Shown here one piece after another: positions 9,097-16,525 of a DNA stretch of 53,099 bases. The stretch's first letter is position 1. Every line of letters begins with the position of its first letter. The position numbers and the translations under genes are program-made. The notes beneath the pieces are model-generated. The model did not search any database and had not been told where the DNA came from. It saw only the letters and a program-made list of their open reading frames with translations. Origin of the DNA: Chlamydiota bacterium (GTDB lineage: Bacteria > Chlamydiota > Chlamydiia > Chlamydiales > Rhabdochlamydiaceae); contig JAPLSW010000030.1 in NCBI GenBank assembly GCA_026398435.1, positions 1 to 53,099 of the forward strand, given 5' to 3'.

Positions 9097-10413
9097 ATGG
9101 CCTCTCTTTCTCAAAAAATCGCCTCGGATCAAGCGGTCATAGGCCTCATTGGCATGGGATTTATAGGACTCTCTCTACTAGAGGTCTTTGGCGATAAGGG
9201 GTTCCCCCTTGTCGGATACGACCTGAATACCCAAAGAGTAGAAATGCTGAAAAGAGCTGAGGCCTATTACAATTTCATGCCGGTAAAAAAGCTACATGCT
9301 TGGATAGAAAAAAAGCAGTTTACCCCCTCCTCAGATCCTGACATCCTTAATTCTGCTGATGTACTCATTATCTCCGTCCCTACCTCACTCGATCACCACA
9401 GACTTCCCGATCTCTCGTCACTGAAAGGGGCCTTTACCACTGCCGCCTCCCATCTAAAGAAGGGGCAACTGATTATTTTGCAAAGCACTACCTATCCTGG
9501 AACGACAGAAAAAGAATTTCTCCCAATTCTAGAGGCTCGCGGGCTTAAGGTCGGAAAAGATTTTTTTTTAGGCTACGTTCCTGAGATCTCAGATCCTGGC
9601 AATCCAGACTACTCCTTTACGAATGTTCCCCGGATCGTAAGCGGCATCACCCCTGCCTGTAGAGATCTTGTAGAGCAGCTGTATAAAAAAATCGGATGCA
9701 AAGTGATTCCCTGTCCCTCGACACAGGTGGCTGAAGCTGCTAAGATTTTACAAAACACCTACCGGCTTGTAAACATTTCCCTCGTGAATGAAATGAAGAT
9801 CATGTTCGATCGGATGGGGATGGATATATGGGAAGTAATTGAAGCTGCCTCTACCAAGCCCTTTGGGTTTACCCCCTTCTATCCAGGTCCGGGCATTGGA
9901 GGGGACTGCATCCCCGTTGTCCCCTTTTATCTTTCTTGGAAGGCGCAAGAAACAGATGGCCCCAGCTCCCTTATCGACCTAGCAGGCTCGATCAATTTAT
10001 CGATGCCTCATTATGTGGTAGAAAAAGTCACAGAAGCCCTAAGTGCCCGTAAAAAGAGCCTGGCAGGTGCCAAGATATTAATGCTCGGCGTCTCCTACAA
10101 AAAAGACGTTAACGATCTACGAGAATCCCCTTCTTTACGAATTTTAACGCTGCTGAAAGAAAAAAAGGCGGAGGTCTTCTATCACGATCCACTGGTTCCT
10201 GTTCTTGACAAACTGCGCTATTATCCAGATCTCCACTTAAAATCTGTGGAGCTCGACTACAAAAAATGGGGCGCTTATGACGCTATACTCATCGCTACAG
10301 ACCACTCGTGTTATAACTGGAAAGAGATCGTAGCACATGCAGCACTTATTATAGATACACGCAACGTAACAAAGGGACTTGCAGATCCCGAGCACAAAAT
10401 CACCAAAGCTTGA
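9097..10413 (+). CDS. UDP-N-acetyl-hexosamine 6-dehydrogenase (WbpA/WecC-like)
   Basis: A 438-residue NAD-dependent enzyme that oxidises C6 of a UDP-sugar to the uronic acid in two steps. The Rossmann motif GLIGMGFIGLS is at about 16-26. The lysine in EAAKILQNTYR is K216, and the catalytic cysteine is C271 in GGDCIP. A C-terminal UDP-binding domain includes LGVSYKKDVNDLRESP. The sequence around the active site (GPGIGGDCIP followed by PFYLSWKA) resembles UDP-GlcNAc/UDP-ManNAc dehydrogenases more than UDP-glucose dehydrogenases. Its partner epimerase starts 10 bases downstream, so the two are likely co-translated. The product is presumably an N-acetyl-hexosaminuronic acid donor for a surface polysaccharide. 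Confidence 0.88.
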   Translation: MASLSQKIASDQAVIGLIGMGFIGLSLLEVFGDKGFPLVGYDLNTQRVEMLKRAEAYYNFMPVKKLHAWIEKKQFTPSSDPDILNSADVLIISVPTSLDHHRLPDLSSLKGAFTTAASHLKKGQLIILQSTTYPGTTEKEFLPILEARGLKVGKDFFLGYVPEISDPGNPDYSFTNVPRIVSGITPACRDLVEQLYKKIGCKVIPCPSTQVAEAAKILQNTYRLVNISLVNEMKIMFDRMGMDIWEVIEAASTKPFGFTPFYPGPGIGGDCIPVVPFYLSWKAQETDGPSSLIDLAGSINLSMPHYVVEKVTEALSARKKSLAGAKILMLGVSYKKDVNDLRESPSLRILTLLKEKKAEVFYHDPLVPVLDKLRYYPDLHLKSVELDYKKWGAYDAILIATDHSCYNWKEIVAHAALIIDTRNVTKGLADPEHKITKA

Positions 10414-10417
10414 GGGG
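10412..10417 (+). promoter_or_regulatory. Ribosome binding site that fixes the epimerase start
   Basis: GAGGGG sits six bases before the ATG at 10424. This favours that ATG over an earlier in-frame TTG at 10379, which would lie inside the dehydrogenase gene. Confidence 0.7.
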
Positions 10418-10423
10418 ATTCGC

Positions 10424-11416
10424 ATGAAAAATATCTTAGTCAATGGCGGCGCAGGATTCATTGGATCGCACCTGGTCAAATACCACCTCGATAAAGGCTC
10501 GAGCGTATGGGCAATCGACAACTTAAGCTCAGGAAGTCTTAGCAATATAGAACCTGTGCTCTCCCATAAAAATATGCGCTTCACTCAAGGGGATCTCTGC
10601 AGCTGCCCTGAGCTGCAAGAGGCGGTAGAATGGTCGGATAGGATCTATCATATGGCAGCAGTTGTAGGTCAATATAATGTGGTTACCTACCCTGTCGAAA
10701 CATTATCTACGAATATCACAACCTGTGAAAGGGTCCTGGCCTTGATGGCACAAACCAAAAAGAAAACCCGCCTTTTACTTCCTTCCTCTTCCGGCGTCTA
10801 TCTGCATAGCCCCATCCCGCAGGGTGGCGCAAACATAGAAGAAGAGATGCTAAGTCTTCCCTCCGGACATTTTATCCAAGAATCTTACTGCCTTAGCAAA
10901 ATCGTTAACGAAGTGATGAGCCTATCTTACGTTCATGAGAAAAAAATCCACTGCACGATAGCACGTCTTTTTAATACAATCGGAGTGCATCAGACCGGTC
11001 GTTATGGAATGGTGGTACCACGGCTTATTGACCAGGCTCTTAAGGGAGAGCCCTTAACTATCTATGGCACAGGGTTGCAGACCCGCTCTTTTTTCAACGT
11101 GCACGATACGGTGGTAGGGCTTGAGTTGTTACTTGAAAATCCTGAAAGCATAGGACAAATCTACAATCTAGGCAGTGAAGAAGAATGTTCTATTTTGGAT
11201 CTCGCTCATAGGATCCTAAAAAAGACAAATAGCTCCTCTAAGATCCAGTATGTCCCCTACAAAGAGGCCTATGGAATAGATTTTATCGACGTAGAAAAAA
11301 GACGGCCAGATCTGAAAAAAATGCGAGCACTTACAGGCTTTAATGCCAGCTGGACGCTTGACCAAACACTCGATGAAATCATAGCATCTAAACGGGATAA
11401 GAGAGAGTCTGCCTAG
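10424..11416 (+). CDS. NAD-dependent sugar-nucleotide epimerase/dehydratase
   Basis: A 330-residue extended short-chain dehydrogenase. It starts with the dinucleotide motif GGAGFIGS (residues 8-15), has the Ser of LLPSSSGVY and the catalytic pair Y155 and K159 (YCLSK). The YHMAAVVGQY segment and overall look are those of UDP-glucuronate decarboxylases and UDP-GlcNAc(A) 4-epimerases; the sequence alone does not decide between them. Following the UDP-HexNAc dehydrogenase, a role as UDP-GlcNAcA 4-epimerase or decarboxylase is likely. A GlcNAc/GalNAc 4-epimerase feeding the pel system is another possibility. Its last four bases overlap the end of the converging HPt/receiver gene. Confidence 0.85.
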   Translation: MKNILVNGGAGFIGSHLVKYHLDKGSSVWAIDNLSSGSLSNIEPVLSHKNMRFTQGDLCSCPELQEAVEWSDRIYHMAAVVGQYNVVTYPVETLSTNITTCERVLALMAQTKKKTRLLLPSSSGVYLHSPIPQGGANIEEEMLSLPSGHFIQESYCLSKIVNEVMSLSYVHEKKIHCTIARLFNTIGVHQTGRYGMVVPRLIDQALKGEPLTIYGTGLQTRSFFNVHDTVVGLELLLENPESIGQIYNLGSEEECSILDLAHRILKKTNSSSKIQYVPYKEAYGIDFIDVEKRRPDLKKMRALTGFNASWTLDQTLDEIIASKRDKRESA

Positions 11417-12153
11417 AGCTCTCCGCCTTGGCTTTTCAGAAGGTTCATCGCCTTTTGCATGAACATAAAAACGCTAAAGGGTTTAGCGATATAATCTACA
11501 GCGCCCCCTTGCAGCCCTGCGATGATATCTGCTTCTGAAGAAAGAACAGACAGGATGAGTACAGGCACTCTTCCTGGAAACTTTTCCGAGAATGCCTTGA
11601 GAATATCCAGACCGTCCATATCGGGAAGCATCCTATCCAATACGAGAAGAAATACATCCTTTAAATTCTCTTCTTTTAAGAGAAAGGCTAGAGCCTCTGT
11701 TCCCGCGGGAAAAGATTTCACATCAAAGCCGAGGCCTCGGAATTCATTTTCGAGAAGTTTGATGATATCTTCGTCATCATCTACAATGACAACACGCTTC
11801 TTAAGGGTCTTGCTCTCTTTCATTTCTTCTTCCTGTTTTGTAAATAAAAAGGCCTCTTCCACCTTATGCAATAAGGTGGATAATTTTGTAAACACTGCAC
11901 CAGAACCAGGCGCATGGCCGAAATTCTTAATAAGGGAAAGAAGCTCCAGCTCCAGCTCGTGACAAAGCTTACTAGGAAGCTCATATCCATACATCTTCGA
12001 GCTGACCACAACCCTATGGACATCCTTTCGATAGGCCTCAAGAGCATGGAGAGTGTAATGCTGCTCAAGATCTAGCAGCCCCTTTTGCAAGAGCTTTACT
12101 TTCGATGACAGACTCTTTCGATATTCCGATAAAAGAGGATATTTATCCTTCAT
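11413..12153 (-). CDS. HPt-like domain fused to a response-regulator receiver domain
   Basis: A 246-residue cytosolic signalling protein. Residues 1-105 form a helical HPt-like domain with H46 in VHRVVVSSKMYGY, homologous to the HPt protein at 8753-9082, but the HPt glycine after the His is a Val here. Residues 120-240 are a receiver domain: acidic pocket DDDED at 125-129, phosphoacceptor D173 (LVLDRMLP) and K224 (IAKPF). There is no DNA-binding or enzymatic output domain. It converges on the epimerase gene (4-base overlap) and diverges from the secreted hydrolase, 72 bases away. Whether H46 is still phosphorylated is uncertain because the surrounding motif is degenerate. Confidence 0.82.
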   Translation of the reverse strand: MKDKYPLLSEYRKSLSSKVKLLQKGLLDLEQHYTLHALEAYRKDVHRVVVSSKMYGYELPSKLCHELELELLSLIKNFGHAPGSGAVFTKLSTLLHKVEEAFLFTKQEEEMKESKTLKKRVVIVDDDEDIIKLLENEFRGLGFDVKSFPAGTEALAFLLKEENLKDVFLLVLDRMLPDMDGLDILKAFSEKFPGRVPVLILSVLSSEADIIAGLQGGAVDYIAKPFSVFMFMQKAMNLLKSQGGEL

Positions 12154-12225
12154 AAGGTCCCTTTGTATTGTCTTACCTATTATAGATCCTTGCTATTTTG
12201 TCAATCGTTATGCTACGTAATAATT

Positions 12226-13050
12226 ATGAAATGGTTACTACTAATTCTCATTCCTTTGCGCCTTTTTGCAGCAGATGCCAAATTCCCCTGGGTCATATAC
12301 TATGGAGATACGGCTGCACCTCAGCTCTTTACTCCCTACAATCCCATTATCTTTGATAGCGAACGCCATCCACCTCTTCCTCTCCTTCTGCAGCAAGGGA
12401 AACAGCTCCTCGGCTACCTCGATTTAGCAGAGATCACTGTATCTCAAGATCTGTATTTATCCTTAAAACAGCAGGGCCTTCTTTTAGAGCAAAACCCTGA
12501 TTGGAAAGATTCTTGGGCGATCGACATCCGCAATCCCTATTGGAAAAAACTCGTCCTAAATACCCTGGTCCCTAGCATCTTCGCGCAAGGCTTTACCGGG
12601 GTGTTTTTGGATCAAGTTGATGTTGCTCTGCATTTAGAAGAAAAAAATCCTACCAAATACAAAGGGATGGCCGCTGCAGCGGCAGATCTCATCAAAGAGA
12701 TTCGGAGGAAATTCCCAGGCAAAAGAATCATGCTCAATAGGGGCTACGAGATCCTTCCTCTTGTCGGAAATCAGATCGATTATTTACTTGCTGAAACCCT
12801 TTATACCTCTTACAACTTCCAAGATAAAACCTATTTCATACGGCCTGAAAAGGAATTTACTTGGCAGATGGGGAAAATTAATGAGGCAAGAGCTCAGTTT
12901 CCCCATCTGGTGGTTTTTTCTTTAGATTATTGGAATCCGGATGACTCTAAAATGATTAAAACGATCTATGAAAAAGAGCTCAGCTTTTGCCTCCGTCCCT
13001 ATGTTAGCTCACCAGTATTCGATAAGATTTTTGCAGAGCCCGCAAATTAA
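12226..13050 (+). CDS. Secreted PelA/Sph3-type glycoside hydrolase (GH166/GH114-like)
   Basis: A 274-residue protein with a signal peptide (MKWLLLILIPLRLFAADA), so it acts in the periplasm or outside. The rest is a single TIM-barrel-like domain of the GalN/GalNAc hydrolase type found at the N-terminus of PelA and in fungal Sph3. The three conserved acidic/amide positions described for that group are present: D129 in VFLDQVD, N171 in IMLNRG and E190 in LLAETLY. The DSWAIDIRNPYW loop is also intact. The ATG at 12226 is preferred over an upstream in-frame ATG because it gives a proper signal peptide. A degenerate paralogue opens the pel operon at 35396. The likely role is trimming the exopolysaccharide. 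Confidence 0.83.
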   Translation: MKWLLLILIPLRLFAADAKFPWVIYYGDTAAPQLFTPYNPIIFDSERHPPLPLLLQQGKQLLGYLDLAEITVSQDLYLSLKQQGLLLEQNPDWKDSWAIDIRNPYWKKLVLNTLVPSIFAQGFTGVFLDQVDVALHLEEKNPTKYKGMAAAAADLIKEIRRKFPGKRIMLNRGYEILPLVGNQIDYLLAETLYTSYNFQDKTYFIRPEKEFTWQMGKINEARAQFPHLVVFSLDYWNPDDSKMIKTIYEKELSFCLRPYVSSPVFDKIFAEPAN

Positions 13051-13202
13051 AGGGCTACCCTAAATTGGGCCTGCGGATAGCAAAGCTTGCATCTTGCTGA
13101 TGCAAAAAATAAGAAAAACCGACTCGGTGCTGGCCGGAGATATCTTTTAAGTAGGCAAAGTTTTTATTGCTAACTTCTCCGCTTCAGTTTCTAATACAAA
13201 AT

Positions 13203-14417
13203 ATGAGCTGTCCATTTAATCGCAAACATTGTGAGTCCTTTTTGGGAAAAGTCAAGCGTCTATTTAAACGCTATGCAGGACCATTGGGCCAAATTGGCTC
13301 CGCAGAGTCAGGCATCTTAAGCCACGAGAATCTTGCAGCAATCTTAGATACCACAGTCGATTCCATCATCACAATTGATAAGAATGGAGCTATTTTAGCT
13401 TTCAACAAAGCGGCTGAACAAGTATTTGGATTTAAGAAGGAAGAGGTGCTTGGCAAGAATGTTAATATCTTAATGCCAGAGCCTTTTCGTAGTCAGCATG
13501 ACGCCTATATGCAAAACTATCTCAGCACAAGACAAAAAAAAATCATCGGTATTGGAAGAGAGGCCGTTGCCAAACGAAAAGATGGATCCATATTTCCTAT
13601 TCGTCTCGCCGTAAGTGAATTTTTTACAGGAAAGGAGCATTTATTTACCGGGATCCTTCGAGATCTTACTGCAGAGAACGAAGCCGAGGAAGTCTTAACA
13701 GCACGCGTACGCTTAGAAGGTGAGCTTGCCGCCAAAAATGAATACATTGCTATCCTTAGCCATGAACTCAAGAACCCTCTTGCCGCTATCTACGGATCTT
13801 TAAGCCTGCTTAACAAACAAGAAGACTTTACAGAGAAAACTCATGACTTAGTCAACATTGCTTTTCGCAATTCAGAGAGACTCCAGCGCATTATTAATGA
13901 TGTTCTAGATATAACAAAATTTCAATATGGGAAAGTACAACTAGACATTACTCCCATTTCTATTTTGGAGCTCATCCAAGAAGCCATTGAGCTTTCAAAA
14001 CCCTTCGGAGCTCTATTAGAAGTAACATTTGAGTATACAAGGCCCTCTGTCGATATGACCATCCTGTCAGATTATAACAGACTGATTGAAGTAATGATGA
14101 ATTTACTATCCAATGCTGTTAAATTTTCACCACAAAAAAGCAAAGTTATTATTACAGCTACAGCACTCGAGGACACCGTTCGCGTTGCAGTGCAGGATTT
14201 CGGAAAAGGTATTCCTGCCGACTTTCAAAAGAACATTTTCTCTCAATTTTCTCAATCACCAACTAATGGAGCTCGCGCTGTCGGCGGAACTGGTCTTGGT
14301 TTGCATATTTGCAAATTAATTATCGAACAGTTAAATGGTAAGATTAGTTTTATCTCAAAAGAAAATGAAGGGACGACCTTTTTTTTTGAACTACCTATTT
14401 ATAAGGGGGAAATATGA
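13203..14417 (+). CDS. FixL-like PAS sensor histidine kinase
   Basis: A 404-residue kinase without membrane segments. Residues 40-160 are a PAS domain very close to FixL, with MPEPFRSQHDAY and KIIGIGRE. The proximal heme histidine and distal arginine of FixL correspond to H99 and R119, with the same 20-residue spacing. The kinase core follows: H-box H187 (LSHELKNP), N-box (NLLSNAVKFSP), G1 (DFGKGIP) and G2 (GGTGLGL). FixL-type proteins sense O2 through heme; heme binding here is inferred from residues only. The ATG at 13203 is preferred over a TTG 12 codons upstream. Its last four bases overlap a receiver gene (ATGA), so the two form a two-component pair. Confidence 0.88.
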   Translation: MSCPFNRKHCESFLGKVKRLFKRYAGPLGQIGSAESGILSHENLAAILDTTVDSIITIDKNGAILAFNKAAEQVFGFKKEEVLGKNVNILMPEPFRSQHDAYMQNYLSTRQKKIIGIGREAVAKRKDGSIFPIRLAVSEFFTGKEHLFTGILRDLTAENEAEEVLTARVRLEGELAAKNEYIAILSHELKNPLAAIYGSLSLLNKQEDFTEKTHDLVNIAFRNSERLQRIINDVLDITKFQYGKVQLDITPISILELIQEAIELSKPFGALLEVTFEYTRPSVDMTILSDYNRLIEVMMNLLSNAVKFSPQKSKVIITATALEDTVRVAVQDFGKGIPADFQKNIFSQFSQSPTNGARAVGGTGLGLHICKLIIEQLNGKISFISKENEGTTFFFELPIYKGEI

Positions 14418-14815
14418 CTTTGCTAAAGATTCTTGTCGTTGACGATGAAAAAGACATACGCACTATTATTACAGCCTCCCTTGAATCTCAGGAAGGATTC
14501 GAGGTGAAATGTGTGAGCTCAGGTGAAGAGGCTCTCAGAGAGGCTCCAATATTCCAACCAGATCTCATTCTCCTAGATTATATAATGCCCCTAATGAATG
14601 GAGAGGCTACCTTTAAAGCGTTGCAATGCATTCCCTCTTTAACTCAAGTTCCAGTCATCCTCCTCACCGGATCTTCAAGTCCAGAAAAATTCAAAAGCCT
14701 CCTAAGTCTAGGAATTGCAGAAGTGATTGTAAAACCTTTTGACCCGTGGACTCTCCCTTTGCAAATTCAATCGGTTTTGAGCCGATACCGAGAAAAACAC
14801 AATCTAGGGAAGTAG
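14414..14815 (+). CDS. Single-domain response regulator (receiver)
   Basis: A 133-residue CheY-like receiver: acidic pocket DDEKD at 10-14, phosphoacceptor D55 (LILLDYIMP), T85 and K107 (IVKPF). There is no output domain, so it must act through protein contacts or hand phosphate on, for example to the HPt proteins encoded nearby. It is translationally coupled to the FixL-like kinase by an ATGA overlap. This supports a kinase-receiver-HPt relay, which is inference from proximity. Confidence 0.88.
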   Translation: MTLLKILVVDDEKDIRTIITASLESQEGFEVKCVSSGEEALREAPIFQPDLILLDYIMPLMNGEATFKALQCIPSLTQVPVILLTGSSSPEKFKSLLSLGIAEVIVKPFDPWTLPLQIQSVLSRYREKHNLGK

Positions 14816-14945
14816 AAGTAACAGGCTACCCGCTCTGGTTTGCATTTTTCAAATTTAGCTCCTTCCGCAATTACTTAAAAAAATTGACCTATATACATTT
14901 ATAATAATAATCGGGTTTTAAGAAAAAAACCTTAGGTGTCTATCT

Positions 14946-15937
14946 ATGCGCGCTATGATTTTAGAAGCTCCTCAAACTCCTTTGAAATTATGCGAGGTCC
15001 CTATTCCTGAACCTCAAGAAGGGCAGGTTCTTTTAGAGGTCAAGGCTTGCGCTGTTTGCCGTACCGATTTACACATTATCGATGGAGAGCTTCCTCCCCC
15101 TCGATTGCCACTGATCATGGGACACCAGATCGTAGGGCAAGTGATACGACAAGGCCCCAAAGCAAAACGGTTCAACATCGGACAGAGAGTCGGAGTGCCA
15201 TGGCTTTCCAAAACCTGCGGGCAATGCCGTTTTTGTCTGTCTCATCGAGAGAATCTTTGCGAAGCAGCTTTGTTTACAGGGTATCATCTTAATGGGGGTT
15301 TCGCGGAGTTTTGCACGGCAAATGAGGATTATTGCTATCCTTTGCCAGATCATTATTCAAATTCCCAAGTAGCGCCTCTTCTATGCGGAGGATTGATCGG
15401 CTTTCGGGCTCTTGGCATGACAGGGACTGCCCAAAGGCTCGGTTTTTATGGATTTGGCGCGTCTGCTCATATTTTACTACAAATTGCCAAAGACCAAGGA
15501 AAAGAGGTCTATGCATTTACGCGTCCTGGAGACGCTCCTGCGCAAAGTTTAGCCAAAAAATTGGGAGCTGTTTGGGCAGGGTCCTCAGAAGAGAGACCTC
15601 CTGTATTACTCGATGCCGCGATTGTTTTTGCTCCCGTTGGAAAATTAGTTCCTGGGGCTCTTCGATCAATTGACAAAGGAGGATCTGTTATATGTGCTGG
15701 CATTCACATGAGCGATATTCCTTCTTTCCCTACGAACTTATTTACGGGGAGCGGAGGCTACTTTCTGTAGCCAATCTCACGCGCAAGGATGGAGAAAAGT
15801 TCTTTGAAATTGCCTCCGGTCTTTCGATCCAAACTCAGGTGGCAACATATCCTCTTGAAGAAGTAAACAGGGCATTAAGTGATCTTCGAGAAGGGAAAAT
15901 TACGGGATCCGCTGTGATTGTACTATCAGATTCATAG
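14946..15937 (+). pseudogene. Zinc-dependent alcohol dehydrogenase, frameshifted
   Basis: Codons 1-260 (from ATG 14946) encode a medium-chain alcohol dehydrogenase: the catalytic-zinc region CRTDLH ... GHQIVG, the structural zinc cysteines in CGQCRFCLSHRENLC, and a Rossmann region with GFYGFGASAH. At ...MSDIPSF the frame diverges and stops at 15770. The expected continuation (FPYELIYGERRLLSVANLTRKDG) is present in another frame and ends normally at 15937. One T missing from the T-run at 15725-15727 explains it. Joined, the protein would be about 330 residues, the usual family length. It is either inactivated or affected by a homopolymer sequencing error. Confidence 0.87.
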
Positions 15938-15949
15938 AAAGAAAATGAG

Positions 15950-15972
15950 AAGGCTCCCTTATAGGAAGCCTT
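15950..15972. terminator. Hairpin between converging alcohol dehydrogenase and hsp20 genes
   Basis: AAGGCTCC at 15950-15957 pairs with GGAAGCCTT at 15964-15972 with one bulged A and a six-base loop. It sits exactly between the two converging stop codons, where a shared terminator is expected. It lacks a clear T-run on either side, so termination strength is doubtful. Confidence 0.4.
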
Positions 15973-15985
15973 GAAGTACATCGGA

Positions 15986-16411
15986 TTAATTTGACTTGAT
16001 TTTAATTTTTTTGTTCTGAGAGTCCTGAGCCTTTGAAAAAGAAATCTTCATGACCCCATCCTTAAAGGTAGCTTCCGGTTCTTTTTTCTCGTCAACTGCA
16101 CCAGGAACCTGCACTCGATAAGAAAAAGAACTAGATGCTTTTCTATAGAACTTCTTTTTCTTATCTTCCTCTTCTTCTTTTTTTTCTCCATGAATCCAAA
16201 GCATCCCTTTTTCAAAAGTCACTTCGATATTATCAGGCTTCAGTCCAGGAAGATGAGCTTCTACATAAACGTGATCCTTATCTTCAGAAACAGCAAGCCC
16301 TGATTGATGGTTATCTTCAAATCCCCACAAATCATCTTCAGACCAAGGGAAAGTTACTGGAAAATTTAAAAATCTTCGTAAAGCGGGTAATCTTTCATTT
16401 TTGTCGGACAT
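15986..16411 (-). CDS. Small heat-shock protein, Hsp20 family
   Basis: A 141-residue cytosolic chaperone that holds unfolding proteins without ATP. The alpha-crystallin domain spans about residues 38-130, with VYVEAHLPGLKPDNIEV and a C-terminal GVMKISFSKA strand. A highly charged KKEEEEDKKKKF loop lies mid-domain. The tail ends NKKIKIKSN with an I-K-I motif that fits the oligomerisation I-x-I/V element. The ATG at 16411 has a purine-rich site (GGAGA) upstream. It is separated by 114 bases from the upstream PEP synthase gene on the same strand, so co-transcription is possible but not shown. Confidence 0.93.
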   Translation of the reverse strand: MSDKNERLPALRRFLNFPVTFPWSEDDLWGFEDNHQSGLAVSEDKDHVYVEAHLPGLKPDNIEVTFEKGMLWIHGEKKEEEEDKKKKFYRKASSSFSYRVQVPGAVDEKKEPEATFKDGVMKISFSKAQDSQNKKIKIKSN

Positions 16412-16525
16412 AATCTATCTCCTTATTGATAGCACTTAAATATTTTTTAATATAAATAATCCTAAAAACCAAGGGGGAATTTTTGGAGAGCTAAAACCGA
16501 ACCTCCCTCCGTAAATGAATAGGAC

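Noticed and set aside
10379..10423. An earlier TTG start for the epimerase
   Set aside because: It would lie inside the dehydrogenase gene and add residues before the dinucleotide motif, while the ATG at 10424 has a good ribosome site.
13051..13202. A terminator hairpin (TTGCATC ... GATGCAA) after the secreted hydrolase
   Set aside because: The 7-bp stem is followed by A, not T, on the plus strand, and no T-run follows on the minus strand.
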